DNA of 64,000 bases from SCTD01 sp963784675. Its GTDB lineage: Bacteria > Actinomycetota > Actinomycetes > Mycobacteriales > SCTD01. This document shows positions 14,850 through 21,963 of the stretch, piece by piece. Location of the stretch: positions 1 through 64,000 of the forward strand of contig CAWASE010000003.1 in the NCBI GenBank assembly GCA_963784675.1. The letters run 5' to 3'. Positions within the stretch are counted from its first letter, which is position 1, and the number at the start of each line of letters is the position of its first letter. Made by a program: the position numbers and the translations under genes. Below the pieces are notes generated by a model. The model searched no databases. It worked only from the letters and a program-made list of their open reading frames with translations, and was not told the DNA's origin.

Positions 14850-17800
14850 TCGGTCGCCGTCGTCAGCGGTACCTGGACGGTGGTCAGCTGACCGTCGCCC
14901 AGGTGGACGATCGCGCGGCCGGGGGTGAGCGGCCCACCGATCGAGCTGCGCGGCAGGCGCACCCCGACCAGGTCGCCGTCGCTCATGCCCTGCGGGGACA
15001 GCAGTGCGCCGCAGCGGTTCTTGCGCGCGTCGACCTGCCAGCCGGAGAAGCCGCTGCCGATGTCGTCGGCCGAGCCGCCCAGCACGATCGCCTTGCCGGG
15101 CCCGGACAGACCCTTGACGATGCCGCGCAGCACGTCCTTGGCGTCGCAGTCCTTGAGCAGCTCGCCGTCGTCGATGACGATCGTCACCGGCCGGTCGCCC
15201 GCCGCGGCCAGCGCCGCCTCCAGCTCGGCGGTCGTCACGTCGGCCTCGGTGAAGCAGGCGAGCACGCCGTCACGGTCGGCCAGGCCGCGCAGCGGGGAGG
15301 CCTTGGGCGCGCAGACGACCAGGCCCGACCCGCTCCGCAGCAGCGAGGCGGCCATCGTCAGCAGCACCGTGCTGCGGCCGGACTTGCCCGGCCCGGCGAC
15401 GACGAACGTCGGGCTGCTGCCGGCCAGGTCCGGGCCCAGGGCGACGAGCTCGTCGCCGCCGACGCCGACCAGGCCGAACAGCGGCGCCGGCGTGCCGTCG
15501 CGGTGCTCCCAGGCCTGGTCGAAGGACAGCTGGGCGGGCAGCACGTCGACCCGGAACGGCCGCCGCGCCCGCGGCACGTCGGCGTCGCGCTCGACCGCGG
15601 CCTCGGCGATCACGGAGATCGCGCGGGCCTGTCCTTGCCCGGACGGGTCGGCGTCCAGCAGCGCGACCTGCGTCTCGATCGCGCTCTCGGCGCGGTAGGC
15701 GCGGCCCGGCGGCGGCTCGTCCGGCAGCTTCTTCGGGCTCAGCCCGAGCAGCGTGTAGTCCATCCGGTCGGCCAGCCGTAGCGCGAGCTTGTCCTCGGTG
15801 GTGGCCGAGATGCGGCCCGACAGCAGCGAACGGTCACCGGTGATGATCATGTGGATGCCGACGGAGGCGCCCTCGCGCAGGATCACCATCAGCGCGTCGG
15901 TGAGGCGGCCGCCGTCGATCTCGCCGAGGGTGGTGGTCCAGCCCTCCCAGCGGTCCAGCAGCACCAGCAGGTGCGGCAGCCGGTCTGCGGGCTCGGCGCC
16001 GCGGCGCTGCTCGGTGAGGTCGGCGTAGCCGGAGTCGCCCAGGATGCCCTGCCGATGCTCGACCTCGCTCGACAGCCGGGTGATGAGCCGGACGGCGCGC
16101 TCGGCCTGCGAACGGGTGACGACGGCCCCGCAGTGCGGCAGCGCCGTCAGCGGCAGCAGCGCGCCGTTGCCGCAGTCGATGCCGAACAGGTGCACGTCCG
16201 CGGTGGAGTGCAGCTGCGCGGCGCTGGCGGCGATGGTGCGCAGCAGCTGCGAGCGGCCGCTGCGGGCGGCGCCGCAGACCAGCAGGTGGGTGAAGGTCGC
16301 GAGGTCCAGGGCGGTGGCCCGCTGCACCTGCTCGGCCGGCAGGTCCTCGATCGCGTAGGGGATGGGCGCCAGCGAGCCCTGCCCCGCCCCGACCGGCGGC
16401 AGGTCGGCGAGCAGCACGCTCTCGCCCAAGGCCTGCAGCCACGGGCTCGGCTGCGACGGCACGCCGGCGATCACCGCCGCCTCGGTCAGCGCGTCGACGA
16501 GCACCGACAGGTCGGTGATCTCCTCCTCCTGGCCCTGCTCGTCCCTGGGCCGGCGCGGCAGCGGCGCGCCCAGCCGCGGCCACTCCAGCGCCGCGACCCA
16601 CGGCCCGACGCTGCTGACGACCTTGGCCCCCGGGCGGCGCCCGCCGACCCGGCCGCTCTGGAAGGGCACCAGCGAGGACGCCCCGAGCCGGACGTACGCG
16701 CGACCGGGCGTCGACTTGCTGATGTTGGCGGAGTCGGGCGCGTCGATGACGTCGCTGCTCTCGCTCTTGTCGGTGACGCGCAGCGCGATGCGCAGGTTGG
16801 TGTTGGCCCGGATCTCCGGCGTGACGACGCCGCTGGGGCGCTGGGTGGCCAGCATCAGGTGGATGCCCAGCGACCGGCCGCGCTGGGCGATGTTCACCAG
16901 CCCGGTGACGAAGTCGGGCAGCTCGCGCACCATCGAGGCGAACTCGTCGATCACGAGCAGCAGCCGCGGCAGCGGGGCGAGCACGTCGCCGCCGCGGGCG
17001 CGCACGTCGAGGTAGTCCTCGATGTCCTTGGCGCCGGAGTCGGCCAGCATGTGCTCGCGACGCTTGAGCTCGGCCGACAGCGACGCCAGCGCCCGTTCGA
17101 CGAGGTGGGTGTCCAGGTCGGTGACCATGCCGACGGTGTGCGGCAGCCGCTCGCAGTCCTTGAACGCCGAGCCGCCCTTGTAGTCGATGAGCACGAAGGT
17201 CATCTCGTCGGGCCGGTTCGCCACCGCCAGCGTCGCGACCATCGTCTGCAGCAGCTCGGACTTGCCCGCGCCGGTGGTGCCGGCGATCAGGCCGTGCGGG
17301 CCGTCGCGGACGATGTCGATGGCGAACGGCCCGTCGAGCGACTCCCCGACGACCGCACTGGTGCTGCGCCCCGAGAGGGCCCACCGCGCGGCCAGGGCGT
17401 TCGGCTCCGGCGGCTCGATCTGCAGCACGTCCAGGAGCCGGCTCGACGAGGGGATAGCGGCGTCGTCGCTGCCCTGGCCGACGTCACGCACCGGCGCCAG
17501 CGACCGCGCGAGGCGGTTGGCCCAGCTCAGCGGGACGTCGTCGGCGCGCACGCCGCTGACGGGGTCGGAGTCGGCCTGCTGGACCCGCAGCGTGCCGCTG
17601 TCGGCCGTCGTGCCCTCCCACACGGCGACGGCCTGGCACTCCTCCGGCAGCAGCCGCTCGTCGGCGTCCAGGCAGATCAGCAGCACCCCGACGCGCGGTC
17701 CGTCGCGCAGCAGCGTGACGACGCCGGGCAGCGAGCGCAGCCGGCGCGCGCCGTCGAGCACGACGACGTAGCTGGCCTCGTCGAGCTCGCCCTTGAGCCC

Positions 17801-19288
17801 CAGCTCGACGCTGGCGCGGGTACGGGCCGTGACCAGAGCCGACAGCTCGGCCAGCCGGCGGGCGACCGTCTCGGTGTCGGTGCCCAGCAGCGTGGCGGTG
17901 TCCTGGCCGTCGGCGGGGCGGCAGTGCGGCAGCCACCGCACCCAGTCCCAGTCGTTGCGGGCGGCGGGCTCGGTCAGCACGACGATGCGCAGGTCCTGCG
18001 GGCTGTGCAGCACCGCGGCCTGCCCGACCAGCCAGCGGGCCAGCCGACGGGGGACGTCACCGGGGCCGGCCAGCCCCAGCACCCCCCGCTGTGCGAGCGG
18101 CACCGCCACCGGCACGTCGTAGGCAGTCCAGGCGACGGTGCGGTCGTGGTCGGGGCGCTCGGGGTCCTCCAGCTCGACGTCGGACGGCAGGTCGGCGCTG
18201 CCCAGGCGCAGCAGCAGCAGGTCGGCGTCGTGCCGGCGGCGCTCCCAGAGCCGGCGTCGTGGCCCGGTGGCGGTCAGCAGCAGCGCAGCCGGGTCGGGAC
18301 AGTCGAAGCGTCGGGCGTCGCGCTCGGTGGTCAGCGCGGCGGTGGCCGCCGCCTCGACGGCCGCGCGCCGCTCGCGGAACTCGGCCAGGTCGCGCCGGTG
18401 GCTGCGGCGGCCGTTCTTGCGGTCCATCATCGCGTTGCCGACGAACGTGATCGGCGACAGGATGCCGAACAGCAGGTAGTAGTAGCGCTTGAACAGGAAC
18501 GCCATCGCCACCGCCATGACCATCGGCATCAGCGCCATCAGCCAGGGCAGCGGCCGCTTCTGCGGCGGCGCAGGCGTCTTGGGCAGCCGGAAGCGCGTCG
18601 TGCGCACCGGCGGGCGTAGCCGCGGCGGCCGGTTGTAGTCCAGCCCGACGCCGTCCTCGGACGGCTCCAGCGCCGCGTCGGGCCGTTCGGGCACGGCCAG
18701 CGAGAGCAGCGCCGACCCGAGCCGGACCATCGCGCCCGGCGGCCAGGCCAGCGGCTGCTCGGTGAGCTCGACACCGTCGAGCCGGGCGGTCACACCGTCC
18801 TGGACGCAGACGGTGACCGAGCCGTCCAGGCCGACGTCCAGCCGCAGGCCGAGCGCGGGGACGTCGCTCCCGTGCAGGCTGATCGCGCAGCCCGGCGCGG
18901 TGCCGGCGACGGCGGTGCCGGGCCCGAGTCGAGCGACGGTGCCGGCGCCGGGACCGCTCACCACGCGCACCTCGACCAGCCCGTCGGGCTCGGGCAGCAG
19001 GCAGCCCTCGGGACCGTCCAGGCTGATGACGGCCCCCTCGCGCAGCGGGCTCGCGCGCAGCGTCAGCGTCGGGTCGACCGGCTCACCGTCGACATGCAGC
19101 AGGCCGGCCGACGGCGGGGGTCGCAGCGCGATCACCGAACCGCCACCGCCGACGCCCACGGGAACGCCGCGGACGGCTTCCGCAAGGCTCGCGGCGACGC
19201 TGGCGACGGTGTCGTCGGGCTCGGCGACGAGCAGGACGTCGTGCCGCTCGGCGGTGGCCGGGTCGACCACAGTGAGGGTCAGCTGCAC
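14846..19288 (-). CDS. EssC/EccC-like FtsK/SpoIIIE ATPase with FHA domain
   Basis: A 1,480-residue membrane ATPase, the motor of type VII-like secretion. Order: an N-terminal ubiquitin-like/FHA region (to about 220), two hydrophobic segments (about 245-280, PLPWLMALMPMVMAVAMAF and the next), then three ATPase modules. The first has an intact Walker A, GTTGAGKSELL (about 671), Walker B LLLVIDEFASMV and LATQRPSGVVTPEIR. The second (GAARSGRSQLL, about 1010) and third (GPGKSGRSTVL, about 1300) have Arg for the Walker Lys and are probably degenerate. The GTG at 19288 is chosen because sequence upstream is not protein-like. The FHA plus three-module layout is closer to EssC than to mycobacterial EccC. 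No EccB/D/E homologues are in the window. Confidence 0.88.
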   Translation of the reverse strand: MQLTLTVVDPATAERHDVLLVAEPDDTVASVAASLAEAVRGVPVGVGGGGSVIALRPPPSAGLLHVDGEPVDPTLTLRASPLREGAVISLDGPEGCLLPEPDGLVEVRVVSGPGAGTVARLGPGTAVAGTAPGCAISLHGSDVPALGLRLDVGLDGSVTVCVQDGVTARLDGVELTEQPLAWPPGAMVRLGSALLSLAVPERPDAALEPSEDGVGLDYNRPPRLRPPVRTTRFRLPKTPAPPQKRPLPWLMALMPMVMAVAMAFLFKRYYYLLFGILSPITFVGNAMMDRKNGRRSHRRDLAEFRERRAAVEAAATAALTTERDARRFDCPDPAALLLTATGPRRRLWERRRHDADLLLLRLGSADLPSDVELEDPERPDHDRTVAWTAYDVPVAVPLAQRGVLGLAGPGDVPRRLARWLVGQAAVLHSPQDLRIVVLTEPAARNDWDWVRWLPHCRPADGQDTATLLGTDTETVARRLAELSALVTARTRASVELGLKGELDEASYVVVLDGARRLRSLPGVVTLLRDGPRVGVLLICLDADERLLPEECQAVAVWEGTTADSGTLRVQQADSDPVSGVRADDVPLSWANRLARSLAPVRDVGQGSDDAAIPSSSRLLDVLQIEPPEPNALAARWALSGRSTSAVVGESLDGPFAIDIVRDGPHGLIAGTTGAGKSELLQTMVATLAVANRPDEMTFVLIDYKGGSAFKDCERLPHTVGMVTDLDTHLVERALASLSAELKRREHMLADSGAKDIEDYLDVRARGGDVLAPLPRLLLVIDEFASMVRELPDFVTGLVNIAQRGRSLGIHLMLATQRPSGVVTPEIRANTNLRIALRVTDKSESSDVIDAPDSANISKSTPGRAYVRLGASSLVPFQSGRVGGRRPGAKVVSSVGPWVAALEWPRLGAPLPRRPRDEQGQEEEITDLSVLVDALTEAAVIAGVPSQPSPWLQALGESVLLADLPPVGAGQGSLAPIPYAIEDLPAEQVQRATALDLATFTHLLVCGAARSGRSQLLRTIAASAAQLHSTADVHLFGIDCGNGALLPLTALPHCGAVVTRSQAERAVRLITRLSSEVEHRQGILGDSGYADLTEQRRGAEPADRLPHLLVLLDRWEGWTTTLGEIDGGRLTDALMVILREGASVGIHMIITGDRSLLSGRISATTEDKLALRLADRMDYTLLGLSPKKLPDEPPPGRAYRAESAIETQVALLDADPSGQGQARAISVIAEAAVERDADVPRARRPFRVDVLPAQLSFDQAWEHRDGTPAPLFGLVGVGGDELVALGPDLAGSSPTFVVAGPGKSGRSTVLLTMAASLLRSGSGLVVCAPKASPLRGLADRDGVLACFTEADVTTAELEAALAAAGDRPVTIVIDDGELLKDCDAKDVLRGIVKGLSGPGKAIVLGGSADDIGSGFSGWQVDARKNRCGALLSPQGMSDGDLVGVRLPRSSIGGPLTPGRAIVHLGDGQLTTVQVPLTTATD

Positions 19289-19899
19289 GACGGCCCGCCT
19301 GCCGGTCGCCGCGCGCGCAGGTCGGTCACCGGGTGATTCTAGGCCGCGGATCAGCCCTCCGGCTGCAGCGACCGGACCAGGCCGGCGGTGCCGGCGTCCA
19401 CGCCAGCCTTCAACGCATCCGGCCACCGGCGCGCGCGCGTCGGCACCGGTACGCCCAGCAGCGGGACCGAGCTGGGAGCCGGCACCCAGTAGGCGCACGA
19501 TCGTGACTGCGGCAGCCGCTCGCCGGGCGACGGTCGCGCTCGACGGGCGGAGGCACGCGGAGGGCCCGGACGGCTGCGGGAACGGCCGGATCCGGTACTC
19601 GTTGATCGACAGGAGACGCTGACGTCCGCGGATATCGGGGCGGGGTGACCGCCGAGACGACCCTCGCCATCCTGGGACCCCAGCCGGTTGGTGCCCATCC
19701 GTGCCGTACACGTCGCGTCAGGGTCCGGCATCGGGAGTTCGGGCGTTGTCACAACGGGGTTGCCGAGACTCTGAACTGCATCCGGTCCCCCGGGGCCGGG
19801 AACTCGGTGCGGTTCGGCCAAGGCCACCAAGGAACACTTGGCCAGCGGCCGTTGTCCCGGCCCCAGCTCCACCTTCTACGTGCCGTGAGGGGTAATGAC
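19289..19899. other. Long intergenic region, no convincing gene
   Basis: About 610 bases separate the EssC-like start from the next gene. Open frames here are composition shadows. It must hold the EssC-like promoter and that of the unknown gene at 19900. An inverted repeat GGCCAAG (19816-19822) / CTTGGCC (19837-19843) lies 57 bases before that gene. Base composition drops toward 19.7 kb, which may mark the edge of inserted DNA. Confidence 0.5.
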
Positions 19900-20763
19900 A
19901 TGCCGAGTATCGACTGGAGAAGTCTTCCGCGCGCGGAGGCAGCCGACGTGGCGGCTCGGTGGTGGGCGTCGCGGGACGACGCGCTCGACTGGTTGTCGAG
20001 AACGATGAACGTGGATCTGTCACGTCCGCAGCTGGGTGATGTGCTGGACGCGTGGCGGTCGTTGGGCACGTGGGCGCCGACCGCGCAGGGTGCCGAGCAG
20101 CGCGAGTTGCCTTTGTGGTGGTGCGAGCGGGCGGTCGATGAGTACACCGAAACCCCCTACAGCCCAGCTGTTGCGGTCGGCGTCGATGCCATGGCCCATC
20201 TGTACGCTCACTGGCTCAAGGCGCTGACGCCGGCCCTTCGCTTCTACCTGCCAGAAGCGCGCCAGCCACAGCCCAACGAACCCTCGATGGGGTTCGACCC
20301 TGACGGCAAGCATGAGCTGAACGGTTACGCCTTCTTGGAAGGTGCGCTCAAGCACGGAAGGGCATTGTTGGGGCATCACCGGGACCCTTCGGTTTTCGAG
20401 GGCACCCTGCAGGAGGCTGCCAACAAGTTTTCCACCCAGGCGGAGTTTCGCGGTTTCAGCGTCGACCAGGGCCCGGGCAGCGTGCAGCCGCAGGAGGCCG
20501 CACCCCCTTTCGATGTGGAGAAGTCCGAGGCCGAGCGGAACATGTGGGTCCTGGGGATCGAGGAGAACGTGGCGCACGACGAGGAAGAGCTCGTCGAGCG
20601 TCTCGTCACCTGGCTGCAGGCCAGGCGCGGCATGCGCTCGGTCGAGCACACAGATCGAGAAATCATCATGATCGAGATGTCACGGGGTTCGGTGAAGAAG
20701 CTGGAGTCGCTCCTCGAGCAGGGCATGACGGAATTGGGTTTCGGCCACTACGTCGCGCAGTGA
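19900..20763 (+). CDS. Hypothetical protein, atypical composition
   Basis: A 287-residue protein starting MPSIDWRSLPRAEAADVAAR. The ATG has GAGGGG seven bases upstream; longer frames lack a site. It has no signal peptide or clear membrane helix and is rich in Trp and acidic residues; predicted mixed helical. I do not recognise it. Third-codon positions hold clearly more A and T than neighbouring genes (for example runs of ttg, gtt and cat codons), suggesting recent acquisition. It lies alone between the T7SS-like ATPase and a toxin-antitoxin pair, both on the other strand. An effector, defence or immunity role is possible but unsupported. Confidence 0.65.
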   Translation: MPSIDWRSLPRAEAADVAARWWASRDDALDWLSRTMNVDLSRPQLGDVLDAWRSLGTWAPTAQGAEQRELPLWWCERAVDEYTETPYSPAVAVGVDAMAHLYAHWLKALTPALRFYLPEARQPQPNEPSMGFDPDGKHELNGYAFLEGALKHGRALLGHHRDPSVFEGTLQEAANKFSTQAEFRGFSVDQGPGSVQPQEAAPPFDVEKSEAERNMWVLGIEENVAHDEEELVERLVTWLQARRGMRSVEHTDREIIMIEMSRGSVKKLESLLEQGMTELGFGHYVAQ

Positions 20764-20891
20764 ACCCATCGCCGTGGACGTCCGTGGGGCAACCTTGACG
20801 TGACGGAGATTGTGGTTCGCCAGAATGTCGCGAGCGCGATCGGCGGAAGGGCGCTCACGTGCGGTGACACCGCGCTGCCGACGCCGGCGGC

Positions 20892-21497
20892 TCATCCGGA
20901 CGCGGGCCTGCTGTCGGCGGGTCCCCCGAGCCGCTGGAGGTCAAGCGGCGTCCATGCCGGCCAGGTCGGGAGCCCGACGAGCAGCCCCCCGACGAACGCC
21001 GCGATCCTTGTCGGCGGGCCCGCGCGGCTGGTGTCCCAGACGTCCGCGCCGTCGACCCGCGCGATCGCCTCGGCGACCAGTGGCCACAGCCGCTCGTAGC
21101 GTTCCAGCACCTTGTGCGGTGGAACGCTGTGGCCGCCGGCAGCCACCCGGTAGCGCACCCGGGCGAGAGCGAGAGGCGCGGGGACAGCGAGCACGTGCAG
21201 CTGGACGCGGTAGCCCGCCAGCAGCGCACGATCGACCAGCTCGAGCTTGGACGGGTGGGAGAACACCGTCTCCGCGATCAACGGATGACCCGCCCGGATC
21301 AGCCGGTCCCGTGTCCGGGCTGCCGCCTGCGCGGCCTGGTAGGAGTGCTCCTGCTCGGCCCCGGCCCACCGGACCTTGGCGATCTCGTCGGCATTGACGA
21401 ACGCCGTGCCCGGCGGCAGCGTCGGAACCAGGACCAGCTCGACGAAGGTCGACTTGCCGGCGCCGTTGGGCCCGACCACGAGGTCGAGCCGGCTCAC
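20892..21497 (-). CDS. Zeta toxin family P-loop kinase
   Basis: A 201-residue protein with the zeta/PezT-type nucleotide-binding fold. Walker A is VGPNGAGKSTFVE (about residue 8), followed by FVNADEIAK, the substrate-site segment typical of zeta toxins, and LIAETVFSH, a conserved second-site loop. Zeta toxins phosphorylate UDP-N-acetylglucosamine or related sugars and so block wall synthesis; the exact target here is unknown. The GTG start overlaps the antitoxin stop (GTGA), as expected for a toxin-antitoxin operon. About 128 bases without a gene separate it from the convergent unknown gene. Confidence 0.88.
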   Translation of the reverse strand: MSRLDLVVGPNGAGKSTFVELVLVPTLPPGTAFVNADEIAKVRWAGAEQEHSYQAAQAAARTRDRLIRAGHPLIAETVFSHPSKLELVDRALLAGYRVQLHVLAVPAPLALARVRYRVAAGGHSVPPHKVLERYERLWPLVAEAIARVDGADVWDTSRAGPPTRIAAFVGGLLVGLPTWPAWTPLDLQRLGGPADSRPASG

Positions 21498-21898
21498 ACG
21501 GTCGCAGCGCTGTCCCGCGGCGCAGGCTCCAGGACCGTGGACGTGCCATCGGGCCGGTACTCCACGAGCGCGCCGGCGTCATCGAGCGCGACGGTGGTGA
21601 CCCCCCTGGCGGCCAGGACGTCGCCGAAGTCTGTGGCGCCTGCCCTGACGGTGACCGCGACCTCGAGCTCGGCGTCGACGACCGCGCGCTCCTCAGGCCG
21701 CAGCGCCGTCCGGGGCAGGGTGCCGGCCATGACGGCGTCGATGCGCCGACGTGACGCCGAACCGGCCAGGGTGACCGAGCGGCCGACCCGGGCCCAGTGG
21801 TCGAGCTGCTGCTTGGCCGACCGGCTCTGACGAGCGCCCTCGATCGCGGCTGCGTCCAGCAGATCGGCGGCGAAGCGGGTGGGGCGGTCGGCGGCCAC
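21494..21898 (-). CDS. ParD-like antitoxin of the zeta toxin pair
   Basis: A 134-residue protein beginning with a GTG start, MAADRPTRFAADLLDAAA. Its first 50 residues resemble a DNA-binding antitoxin segment with SRSAKQQLDHWARVGR, a pattern common in actinobacterial ParD-like antitoxins found next to zeta toxins. GAGGAG lies just upstream. It precedes and overlaps the toxin gene, and a separate promoter is visible 25-53 bases upstream. It would neutralise the kinase and repress the operon. Confidence 0.75.
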   Translation of the reverse strand: MAADRPTRFAADLLDAAAIEGARQSRSAKQQLDHWARVGRSVTLAGSASRRRIDAVMAGTLPRTALRPEERAVVDAELEVAVTVRAGATDFGDVLAARGVTTVALDDAGALVEYRPDGTSTVLEPAPRDSAATV

Positions 21899-21922
21899 GG
21901 CAGCTCCTCGGTCGGGATCAGA

Positions 21923-21951
21923 AGCGTAGCAGTCTGTGACGCCCTGGTGAA
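21923..21951 (-). promoter_or_regulatory. Promoter of the toxin-antitoxin operon
   Basis: On the minus strand TTCACC (21946-21951) and TACGCT (21923-21928) are separated by exactly 17 bases, a good -35/-10 pair. A 24-base leader with GAGGAG follows before the antitoxin GTG. Unlike many starts in the window, this one is led. Confidence 0.6.
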
Positions 21952-21963
21952 CCGTATGTCTGG

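Noticed and set aside
19289..19711. Upstream extension of the EssC-like gene to 19711
   Set aside because: The extra 140 codons are not protein-like; the GTG at 19288 directly precedes the recognisable N-terminal domain.
20800..21099. Plus-strand frame MTEIVVRQNVASAIGG after the unknown gene
   Set aside because: A few plausible residues, but it runs into antisense of the zeta toxin and has no ribosome binding site; kept only as unexplained sequence.
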